Positions 1 through 5,479 of a stretch of DNA of 5,479 bases are shown here, piece after piece (the stretch's first letter is position 1; each line of letters starts with the position of its first letter). Below the pieces are notes generated by a model that saw only the letters and a list, made by a program, of their open reading frames with translations, did no database searches and had not been told where the DNA came from. Made by a program: the position numbers and the translations under genes. Source of the DNA: Euryarchaeota archaeon UBA242 (GTDB lineage: Archaea > Thermoplasmatota > Poseidoniia > Poseidoniales > Poseidoniaceae); contig DAJY01000071.1 in the NCBI GenBank assembly GCA_002499015.1, forward strand, positions 1-5,479, read 5' to 3'.

Positions 1-1472
1 TTTGTGAACAATGTCAATGAATTACCACGGTTAGCAAAATCAGCGTCGACGTGATTCATATCCAAATTTATGTATAGGCGCAGATTTCTTTTCAAATCGT
101 CCTTCATTTCATTGACATAGGCTTTACTTCCGTAAAGGCCTTCCTCTTCACCACCCCATGTACAGAATCGTATTGTTCTATCAGGTGTTCCTGATTCGTT
201 AACGATTTTAGAAATTTGTCTTGACATCTCCATAATACTAGCTGTTCCTGAAGTATCATCAATTGCTCCAGGGCCGCTATAGACTGTATCGTGGTGTGCT
301 CCAGCGATTACTACTTCGGACGATTTACCTTTGAATTCTCCACAAGGCACGTATATTGTTCTAGTGCCGTCATTAGTGACATCTATGTCCATTGCGATAG
401 ATCCTGAACCATTTATTACTGCAGCTTCTAATATTTCACCAGCATCTTTTGACATTGCAATGAATGATAATTCAGTAGGTACGCTACCGCCATTCGCTTC
501 TGTAATTGCTTCTATAGAGGTTCCCTTGAAAATCGGCACACAATCATTGATTTCAACTTTACCGCAATTGTAATCTTTGTTTACTCTAATTAATGACACC
601 AAGTCATTTTCTGCAGCTTTACTCATCAATGCAGTATTACCAGTGATTGAACCACCGCCTCTAACATAGCCAATCTTTCCATTAGCCTCTTGCCAAAGTG
701 ATTCTTCGGAACCGTTGCCTAAATCAACAATTTGTACATTATTGCCGAATTCGAATAAACTAGAACCACTGAATCCTTGAATCACATAGTCAATTCGATG
801 TTCAAAGGTATATGCAAGACTTCCAAAGTCTGCAGCAGAACATGGTGGTGCGAATGGGTTTATATTTCCTGGAGTGCAAACTTGTAGGGATGGTTCTGCA
901 TTTACATGGTGCATTGGCACATCATAAGAATGCAATGTTGTTGTCATTCCAAGTGATTTGAAATGCTGCTCAATAAATTGTGCAGCAGCGGCCTCTTCAT
1001 CAGTTCCACTCATCCGACCTTCCCAATCGGGGTGACCAAGATCAACAAGGCTCTGTGCATAGCCTCTAGCCATAGATGCATCAAACTCAATCAATTCAAA
1101 TTCAAGTTCATCGCCAAATCCAAGCCAAGCAGGCTGAATAATAACAACTGCAGAAATCATCAGCAAAGAAAGACCTATTGCCGCTATTATTTTGAGATTA
1201 TGCAGACCTGAGAGTGGTGCTATCATTCGCTGAAATGTAGTAGAATTAATTGAAAACTCAGAGTTCTCATCCAACTGAAGAAACTTCTCATTAGAATCGC
1301 CATCAACTAAAATCGCCTCTACAACCGGTAACTGTGGAAGTAACTTGTCTGCCTGAATATTCGATAGACTTTCAATCAATTGGGCCTTAGTTCCAGATAC
1401 TGGAAGTGCATTGGTTTTGCAAAGTTCCTTTAATTCGAACACTTTCAATGAATTAAAATCTGTATCAGACAT
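1..1472 (-). CDS. Membrane-anchored M28-family metallopeptidase with N-terminal SAP domain (C-terminus cut off by the window edge)
   Basis: An open frame of 490 codons starts at ATG 1472 and leaves the window without a stop. Residues about 9-37 fit a SAP domain (helix VFELKELC, then GTKAQLIESL). Residues about 93-113 form one hydrophobic helix, so the SAP end should be cytoplasmic and the rest outside. The region between about 215 and 375 sits where a PA-type insert occurs in many M28 enzymes. The di-zinc aminopeptidase signature follows: H393 and D395 in AHHDTV, D405 in GAIDDTSG, E442-E443 in GGEEEGLYGS, and D471 in NLDMN. The last zinc histidine lies beyond the edge. By family knowledge this is a zinc exopeptidase, probably releasing amino acids from external peptides; the substrate is unknown. 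Cysteines at 199, 211, 303, 311 and 377 could form external disulfides. It is the last visible gene of the minus-strand set, 61 nt after ubiX, with only a weak GGTG before the start. The M28 assignment is firm; the role of the SAP domain is not. Confidence 0.9.
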   Translation of the reverse strand, partial: MSDTDFNSLKVFELKELCKTNALPVSGTKAQLIESLSNIQADKLLPQLPVVEAILVDGDSNEKFLQLDENSEFSINSTTFQRMIAPLSGLHNLKIIAAIGLSLLMISAVVIIQPAWLGFGDELEFELIEFDASMARGYAQSLVDLGHPDWEGRMSGTDEEAAAAQFIEQHFKSLGMTTTLHSYDVPMHHVNAEPSLQVCTPGNINPFAPPCSAADFGSLAYTFEHRIDYVIQGFSGSSLFEFGNNVQIVDLGNGSEESLWQEANGKIGYVRGGGSITGNTALMSKAAENDLVSLIRVNKDYNCGKVEINDCVPIFKGTSIEAITEANGGSVPTELSFIAMSKDAGEILEAAVINGSGSIAMDIDVTNDGTRTIYVPCGEFKGKSSEVVIAGAHHDTVYSGPGAIDDTSGTASIMEMSRQISKIVNESGTPDRTIRFCTWGGEEEGLYGSKAYVNEMKDDLKRNLRLYINLDMNHVDADFANRGNSLTLFT

Positions 1473-1486
1473 ATTTGCACCATAGA

Positions 1487-1499
1487 GGGCTATTAGCCC
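1487..1499 (-). other. Short perfect inverted repeat in the ubiX-peptidase spacer
   Basis: GGGCT and AGCCC flank a three-base loop, giving a five-pair GC-rich stem 15 nt before the peptidase start codon. It is too short, and lacks the T-run needed, to be called an intrinsic terminator. It could be a small hairpin that affects translation or processing, or it could be chance. Confidence 0.25.
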
Positions 1500-1533
1500 G
1501 ACCTTGATGAACTAAATGGTATTATGATTAGAA

Positions 1534-2106
1534 TTATTGGATTTCTTTGCCGGTCCATCGCTTGCCGATGGAATGCTCTAGTCCCAATTGGTCAAGTATT
1601 CTTGCAACAATAAAGTCGACCATGTCATCGATTGTTTGCGGATGATTATAAAATCCAGGAGATGCTGGGATAATGATCGTATTCCAAGAAGATAATTTAG
1701 CCATATTTTCGAGATGAGCAGTAGCATAAGGGGCTTCACGTGGAACTATTATCAACTTGCGTCTTTCTTTTAATGCAACGATTGCAGAACGTGTTACCAA
1801 ATTGTCACCAATTCCTGCAGCCAGTTTGCCCAAAGTAGTGCCCGAACAGGGGCAAATAACTACAGCATCAATATTTGCTGAACCAGAAGCAGATTTTGCT
1901 GCAACATTTTTTCCATCTTCAAGAATGGCAGAATAATTTGCAGCGATGGTTTCTTTATCGGTTTGACATTCATGTGCGAGTGTCAGTTCTCCAGATTCGG
2001 TTACAACAAGCCGTACTTGAACTCCAAGATTTGACAAGCACTCAGTAAGGCGTTTACCGTATATTGCACCAGATGCGCCGGTTATTGCTACTACTACTTC
2101 ACCCAT
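1534..2106 (-). CDS. ubiX: Flavin prenyltransferase UbiX
   Basis: UbiX joins a dimethylallyl group to reduced FMN, making the prenylated FMN cofactor used by UbiD-type decarboxylases. The 190-residue protein matches the family along its whole length. It has the FMN-binding loop TGASGAIYG (residues 9-17, S12), PCSGTTL (86-92), DNLVTR with R106, PREAPY with R123 and E124, HLENM (131-135), GFYNHPQTIDDMVDF with Y153, and VARIL with R169. By alignment from memory with Pseudomonas UbiX, these keep the Ser, Arg, Glu, Tyr and Arg of the active site. I chose ATG 2106 over an in-frame ATG at 2130 because family proteins begin just before the first beta strand and an AAGGAG lies upstream of 2106. The gene follows the aminotransferase by 41 nt. 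No UbiD partner is in the window, so the pathway served (quinone synthesis or another decarboxylation) cannot be told. Confidence 0.95.
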   Translation of the reverse strand: MGEVVVAITGASGAIYGKRLTECLSNLGVQVRLVVTESGELTLAHECQTDKETIAANYSAILEDGKNVAAKSASGSANIDAVVICPCSGTTLGKLAAGIGDNLVTRSAIVALKERRKLIIVPREAPYATAHLENMAKLSSWNTIIIPASPGFYNHPQTIDDMVDFIVARILDQLGLEHSIGKRWTGKEIQ

Positions 2107-2117
2107 GTACTGTGCAA

Positions 2118-2123
2118 CTCCTT
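2118..2123 (-). promoter_or_regulatory. Shine-Dalgarno sequence that decides the ubiX start
   Basis: AAGGAG on the minus strand sits 11 nt before ATG 2106. It lies inside the reading frame that would follow the alternative ATG 2130, so it favours the shorter 190-residue protein. The spacing is slightly long. Confidence 0.5.
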
Positions 2124-2147
2124 TTTGCATATATGCCCTTGTTTTTA

Positions 2148-3305
2148 CTAATGGATTGAAATTAGGGCTTTTTCTAGATTTAATATTGCTTCAGAAAATA
2201 ATACAGGCTCTATAGACCATGCAACTCTTAGCCATCCATTCAATTCTTCTGAGAACATAGAGCCGGGTACTGCTAATACCGAATGCTCTGCGCATGCTCC
2301 ATCGACGAAGGTCATTGAATCAAACCCATTTGGAAGTTGAAAAGCACCGAAAACACCGTATGGTGGTTCATTCCAAACAATATTCTGTCTTGCCAGCATT
2401 TCTCTTAATATTGGAAGATTAATTTCTCTATATTGTTTAATTTTTTCAATAGCTAGGTCCAAGTGTGGGAAAACAGCACTTGCTAAGCGGATTGTAGGAC
2501 TTGCCATAATTCCTGAAAAGGTTAAGAATGCTCTTTTTGCATTGGAAGTAATTTCTTTGCTGGCGATGATCCAGCCAAAACGAATTGGGCCCAATCCATA
2601 GATTTTGGTTAATGAGTTGATAGATATACAGTGTTCACCTTCCAAGTGGAATGGTTTGTAATCTTTTGTACCCTTCATCGAATCGATATATACTTCATCG
2701 GAGATTATTTTGATTGCTAACTCCTTACATGTATCTATTATCCATCTGCGGTCACTGCTTTCATAATCCCATCCGCATGGGTTTAATTGGGGAGTGATCA
2801 TCAATACTTTCGATTGTTGCAGAACAGATAACCATTCTTTTTTGTTTATTCTCCATGGTCCAAAGCCATCTGCTGGAGGGTGTCGTTGAACCGGAATTGT
2901 ATCACAGTTTAGTAATAGGGGGGTTTGAGATACCGGTGCATATGCAGGAGATTCAACAGCGATAATATTTTTTTGACCATCTGATGTAGGTTCTAAACAA
3001 GCCAATAATGCAATGTTTAAGGCCTGAGTTGCACCATGCGTAATTACAATCTTTTGAGCACTTATTCCGTATCTTTCTGCAACCATTTGCTCAGGATGAG
3101 GGAACTCTGAAATGTGGTGGTGGCCTACATCTTTCAGATTTGTTGCTAGATATGTTTCAAAATCCCAAGCATATTGCAGTCCACTAAAAGATAAATTGTA
3201 TTTTCTCATTTGTTGTAAGCGAGGAACATACCATTCCAGATATTGAATGGGGTGGATTTCTCCCCCGACTGTAGAACTACCATGATGAGGCCATGTGTTG
3301 TCCAT
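2148..3305 (-). CDS. PLP-dependent aminotransferase, class I/II (fold type I), substrate unknown
   Basis: The protein of 385 residues has the usual length and motif order of aspartate/aromatic-type aminotransferases. GATQA (about 91-95) should hold the PLP phosphate. N175 lies in NPCG, where most relatives have NPTG. D203 and Y206 in SDEVY contact the pyridine ring. K234 in SLTKIYGLG is the Schiff-base lysine and R242 binds phosphate. R360 in WLRVAWS should bind the substrate carboxylate. It is therefore expected to be a working, soluble cytoplasmic enzyme. The amino donor and acceptor cannot be read from sequence; aspartate, aromatic or alanine-type activity are all possible. The frame also allows a TTG start two codons upstream (3311), but ATG 3305 is the simpler choice; neither has a clear Shine-Dalgarno site. 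It lies 66 nt after lipB and 41 nt before ubiX on the same strand, with no evident pathway link to either. Confidence 0.88.
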   Translation of the reverse strand: MDNTWPHHGSSTVGGEIHPIQYLEWYVPRLQQMRKYNLSFSGLQYAWDFETYLATNLKDVGHHHISEFPHPEQMVAERYGISAQKIVITHGATQALNIALLACLEPTSDGQKNIIAVESPAYAPVSQTPLLLNCDTIPVQRHPPADGFGPWRINKKEWLSVLQQSKVLMITPQLNPCGWDYESSDRRWIIDTCKELAIKIISDEVYIDSMKGTKDYKPFHLEGEHCISINSLTKIYGLGPIRFGWIIASKEITSNAKRAFLTFSGIMASPTIRLASAVFPHLDLAIEKIKQYREINLPILREMLARQNIVWNEPPYGVFGAFQLPNGFDSMTFVDGACAEHSVLAVPGSMFSEELNGWLRVAWSIEPVLFSEAILNLEKALISIH

Positions 3306-3371
3306 GCTCAACGCTAATCGCTCGCAGTTGTTGAGGATATCCTTTTATTGCTGGAAATTATGCTATTGAGA

Positions 3372-4010
3372 TTAATCTCTTACAATTCTGTTGACAGTAC
3401 TTTGCATGTTTTTCAATAGAGATTGAGTGAATTGTTCAATAGAGATTTGGTAATCTAATCTGGCGAGAGAAGTAGTTGTCTTACTTTCAAGTCCACAACC
3501 TGCCAAACCCTCCACTCTTCCACTCGGAGTGTCTATATTGATTGAAAAGCCATGACGAGAAACCCATCTAAGGAATGAAAGCCCAATACTGCAGATCTTC
3601 TTATCATCAACCCATACTCCTTGCATTCTATCATCTCTTGAAGATTTTATTCCTAACTCATCAAGCGTACTAATAATCCATTTTTCTAGTAATGAGATTA
3701 TTGCCGCGACAGAATTTTCCCCTTCCAAATCCCATTTGAAAATAGGATATCCAACCAATTGGCCAGGTCCATGCCAAGTCAAACCACCTCCTCTGTCTAC
3801 TGTATGGGATGGATAGCCTTGTGGTGCTTTTATTCCATCATTTGTAGCGCGTGGCCCTACGGTTACGATTTCAGGGTGATTTAGCAATAGTAGTGTGTCT
3901 GGGATCAAATCATCGATTCTTTGCCGTTGAAGTTCTTTCATCAAATCCAACGCTTCTTGATAAGGAATTTCACCGAGATGAATTATTTCCACACCCCTTT
4001 GCTCACTCAT
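3372..4010 (-). CDS. lipB: Lipoyl(octanoyl) transferase LipB
   Basis: LipB moves an octanoyl group from acyl carrier protein to the lipoyl domains of 2-oxoacid dehydrogenases or glycine cleavage H protein; lipoyl synthase then inserts the sulfurs. The 212-residue protein has the family length. It shows LNHPEIVTVG (43-52), the core RGGGLTWHGPGQLVGYPI (73-90), K138 in KKICSIGL, RWVSRHGFSINI (148-159), and C172 in GLAGCGLES. K138 and C172 correspond to the catalytic Lys-Cys pair known from mycobacterial LipB. The usual RGGxVTYHGPGQ reads RGGGLTWHGPGQ here, a mild change. An AGAGG-type ribosome site (GAGAGG at 4018-4023) lies 7 nt before ATG 4010. The gene starts only 20 nt after dut, so the two are probably co-transcribed. 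A lipoate ligase is less likely, because the LipB-specific HGPGQ and Lys-Cys pattern is intact. Confidence 0.94.
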   Translation of the reverse strand: MSEQRGVEIIHLGEIPYQEALDLMKELQRQRIDDLIPDTLLLLNHPEIVTVGPRATNDGIKAPQGYPSHTVDRGGGLTWHGPGQLVGYPIFKWDLEGENSVAAIISLLEKWIISTLDELGIKSSRDDRMQGVWVDDKKICSIGLSFLRWVSRHGFSINIDTPSGRVEGLAGCGLESKTTTSLARLDYQISIEQFTQSLLKNMQSTVNRIVRD

Positions 4011-4030
4011 CTTATCGCCTCTCTAGTTAG

Positions 4031-4483
4031 TCAGTACTGGCCTGATGAGCCGAAGCCTCCGCTCCCTCGCTCAGTATTTCCCAATTCCTCGTATGATGTT
4101 TCAACTATTGTTACCTTTGGTACTTGGGCGAATAATAATTGCGCAACACGCTCACCTTTACTTACTGTAAAACTATCACCCTGGCCTATCCATGTCGCTA
4201 GCACTTTCAATTCTCCACGATAGTCTGCATCGATTGTTCCTACACCGTTTGGTAGTATCATTCCTTTTTTCCCGAGTGATGAGCGGCATCTAATCTGTCC
4301 TTCCCAACCTTCTGGTATGGCGACAGCCAGTCCAGTAGCAATGTACGTGCTTGCACCTTTGGGGACAATTGTCTCACATAAAGCGTACAAATCCCAGCCA
4401 GCAGCCAATGCTGAGCCTTGAGTTGGCAACCTTGCTTCATCATCTAGGCGTGCGAACTGGACCGACAATTGAATTTGCTCCAT
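4031..4483 (-). CDS. dut: Deoxyuridine 5'-triphosphate nucleotidohydrolase (trimeric dUTPase)
   Basis: dUTPase splits dUTP to dUMP and pyrophosphate, keeping uracil out of DNA and feeding thymidylate synthesis. At 150 residues it has the standard trimeric length, and all five motifs are present in order. They are AAGWDLYA (27-34), RCRSSLGKKG (65-74), GVGTIDADYRGE (80-91) with the expected catalytic D85, KGERVAQLLF (109-118), and the glycine-rich C-terminal arm RGSGGFGSSG (139-148), which closes over the active site. Motif 2 reads RSSLG where many enzymes have RSGLA. The absence of an insert and the presence of motif 5 argue against dCTP deaminase. ATG 4483 has no Shine-Dalgarno site just upstream, so the message may have a short leader or none. 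It is the first gene of the minus-strand set and is divergent from nrdB, which also serves deoxynucleotide supply. Confidence 0.95.
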   Translation of the reverse strand: MEQIQLSVQFARLDDEARLPTQGSALAAGWDLYALCETIVPKGASTYIATGLAVAIPEGWEGQIRCRSSLGKKGMILPNGVGTIDADYRGELKVLATWIGQGDSFTVSKGERVAQLLFAQVPKVTIVETSYEELGNTERGSGGFGSSGQY

Positions 4484-4514
4484 GTACCGTCGTTGCGAAG
4501 GGGGTTTTTGACAC

Positions 4515-4524
4515 TTATTCTAAA
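4515..4524 (-). promoter_or_regulatory. Possible TATA-like element for dut
   Basis: TTTAGAATAA on the minus strand is centred about 36 nt before the dut ATG. If it is an archaeal TATA box, transcription would start roughly 10 nt ahead of the start codon, which fits the missing Shine-Dalgarno site. The match is weak and depends on the organism being an archaeon. Confidence 0.25.
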
Positions 4525-4705
4525 GTTGAAACTTACTTACATAACTCCAGTGGAAAGTGAGGGGTATTTTTTGTTAGTTTTTTGGCTAAAACCATTGATT
4601 TGCACTGGGTGATAAAGAGAAATACGAATCAGCATACTGCTTAGTGTTTTTCACTTCCGTAGAACTCTATCATAACACCTGTTTCCACATCTCATAAGGG
4701 GTCAG

Positions 4706-4712
4706 TATTATA
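4706..4712 (+). promoter_or_regulatory. Possible TATA-like element for nrdB
   Basis: TATTATA lies about 60 nt before the nrdB ATG. An archaeal start about 25 nt downstream would give a leader of some 35 nt that includes the strong ribosome site. This rests on composition and spacing only. Confidence 0.25.
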
Positions 4713-4755
4713 GTCTCTCTCGGAGGGCAATAAAATTCCAGCGTGTGAGATAATC

Positions 4756-4762
4756 GGAGGTG
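4756..4762 (+). promoter_or_regulatory. Strong Shine-Dalgarno sequence of nrdB
   Basis: GGAGGTG lies 7 nt before ATG 4770 and is an almost perfect complement to the 3' end of 16S rRNA. It fixes the nrdB start and shows that this organism uses leadered, Shine-Dalgarno-guided initiation for at least some genes. Confidence 0.8.
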
Positions 4763-4769
4763 TCTAATT

Positions 4770-5479
4770 ATGGTAATCGAAAACCCAAGTCAAAATGAAG
4801 ATGGTTTTGAGTTGGACTTGAGTCATGAGCACTTAGAACCAATGCTTCAAACTAATCTTGACCGATTTGTATTGTTCCCAATTGAACATTCCGATATTTG
4901 GGAAATGTACAAACAAGAACAAGCATCATTTTGGACAGCCGAGGAAATTGATTTGGCAGACGATCTAAAAGATTGGGATACATTGAATGATGATGAAAGG
5001 CACTTCTTAAAACATATACTGGCCTTTTTCGCAGCAAGCGATGGTATAGTTAATGAAAATTTAGTGATGAATTTTTCTAATGAAGTTTGTTGGGCCGAAG
5101 CCAGAGCATTCTACGGTTTTCAAATTATGATGGAAAACGTTCATGCAGAGACTTACTCACTACTTATTGACACCTACATCAAGGACGATCTTGAAAAAGA
5201 CCACCTCTTCAAGGCATTAGAAACAGTCCCAGCTGTTAAGAAAAAAGGAGATTGGGCAATGCGTTGGTTATCTCGTAAGAAAGGTTCATTCGCCGAAAGA
5301 TTAGTTGCCTTTGCAGCAGTTGAAGGAATTTTCTTTTCAGGTTCTTTCTGTGCAATCTTCTGGTTGAAGAAGAGAGGATTAATGCCGGGATTGACATTCT
5401 CCAATGAATTAATTTCCCGAGACGAAGGACTTCATTGTGATTTCGCTTGTTTATTACATAATAAATTATTACGTGGGGC
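4770..5479 (+). CDS. nrdB: Ribonucleoside-diphosphate reductase small subunit (class I R2), C-terminus cut off by the window edge
   Basis: R2 houses the di-iron centre and tyrosyl radical that drive ribonucleotide reduction in the NrdA partner. The 236 visible codons start at ATG 4770 behind GGAGGTG and run off the edge without a stop. Iron ligands by alignment are D65, E122 and H125 (MENVH), E185 (AAVEGIFF), and E219 and H222 (ISRDEGLH). Y129 occupies the radical tyrosine position, so this is the ordinary tyrosyl type rather than the Tyr-less chlamydial type. The sixth ligand set is complete. The protein resembles animal R2 closely: FWTAEEIDL, LAFFAASDGIVNENLV, SLLIDTYIKD, and the run from AFAAVEGIFFSGSF to FSNELISRDEGLHCDFAC match mouse R2 nearly residue for residue from memory. 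Unlike animal R2 it has a short N-terminus, about 30 residues before the DRFVLFPIE core. The C-terminal tail that docks to NrdA and the NrdA gene lie outside the window. Confidence 0.96.
   Translation, partial: MVIENPSQNEDGFELDLSHEHLEPMLQTNLDRFVLFPIEHSDIWEMYKQEQASFWTAEEIDLADDLKDWDTLNDDERHFLKHILAFFAASDGIVNENLVMNFSNEVCWAEARAFYGFQIMMENVHAETYSLLIDTYIKDDLEKDHLFKALETVPAVKKKGDWAMRWLSRKKGSFAERLVAFAAVEGIFFSGSFCAIFWLKKRGLMPGLTFSNELISRDEGLHCDFACLLHNKLLRG

Larger units (their letters stand above)
4484..4769. promoter_or_regulatory. Divergent promoter region between dut and nrdB
   Basis: These 286 nt separate two genes read outward and must hold both promoters. The stretch is AT-rich, with T-runs at about 4566-4582 and no credible ORF of its own. 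A short inverted repeat, AGTG-ttttt-CACT, lies at 4643-4655. I see no tRNA, no recognisable riboswitch and no clear NrdR-box pair. Confidence 0.65.

Noticed and set aside
331..573. Plus-strand 80-residue open frame
   Set aside because: It lies wholly inside the M28 peptidase gene on the other strand, whose protein has clear domains; this frame has no recognisable motif or ribosome site.
963..1211. Plus-strand 82-residue open frame
   Set aside because: It is antisense to the SAP-TM part of the peptidase gene, has no motif, and has low-complexity composition.
1789..1875. Apparent variant PCSGTTLGKLA loop in UbiX instead of PCSMKTLAAIA
   Set aside because: Pseudomonas UbiX, as I recall it, also has PCSTGTL at this position, so the variant lies within normal family range.
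3921..4223. Plus-strand 100-residue open frame across the lipB-dut junction
   Set aside because: It is antisense to two well-supported genes and shows no domain-like pattern.
4506..4512. TTTGACA as a bacterial -35 box for nrdB
   Set aside because: No acceptable -10 box follows at 16-18 nt, and the site is over 250 nt from the nrdB start.
4258..4560. Small frames on both strands within or beside dut
   Set aside because: They overlap the intact five-motif dUTPase in other frames and carry no motif of their own.
4566..4582. T-runs as a possible transcription terminator
   Set aside because: No gene reads into this spacer from either side, since both neighbours point outward, so a terminator has no evident job here.
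4852..5404. Two minus-strand frames opposite nrdB
   Set aside because: They are antisense to a strongly conserved R2 coding region and are best explained as shadows of its codon use.

Overview
This window looks like a compact stretch of chromosome from an AT-rich, probably marine, planktonic prokaryote. My best guess is a Poseidoniia-type euryarchaeon (Marine Group II/III). The reasons are a membrane-anchored M28 peptidase carrying an N-terminal SAP domain, a ribonucleotide reductase small subunit that reads almost like the animal R2 protein, and a mix of bacterial-type cofactor genes. No rRNA, tRNA or other taxonomic marker is present, so this is an inference of moderate confidence at best, and a marine bacterium cannot be excluded.

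Layout. Five genes lie head to tail on the minus strand from about 4483 down to the left edge. In transcription order they are dUTPase (dut), lipoyl(octanoyl) transferase (lipB), a fold-type I PLP aminotransferase, the flavin prenyltransferase UbiX, and a SAP-TM-M28 peptidase that runs off the left edge. Gaps between them are about 20, 66, 41 and 61 nt, which fits co-transcription. A 286-nt divergent spacer (4484-4769) separates this set from nrdB on the plus strand, the class I ribonucleotide reductase small subunit, which runs off the right edge.

How they may work together. The two divergent lead genes both serve deoxynucleotide supply: R2 supplies the radical needed to make deoxynucleotides, and dUTPase removes dUTP and supplies dUMP for thymidylate synthesis. 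The spacer could therefore coordinate them. LipB and UbiX are cofactor enzymes (protein lipoylation and prenylated FMN). The aminotransferase substrate cannot be told from sequence. The peptidase appears to be an unrelated surface-exposed hydrolase at the distal end.

No mobile element, CRISPR array, RNA gene, frameshift or pseudogene was seen. The window is mostly ordinary housekeeping content. The most unusual items are the SAP-TM-peptidase architecture and the eukaryote-like R2.
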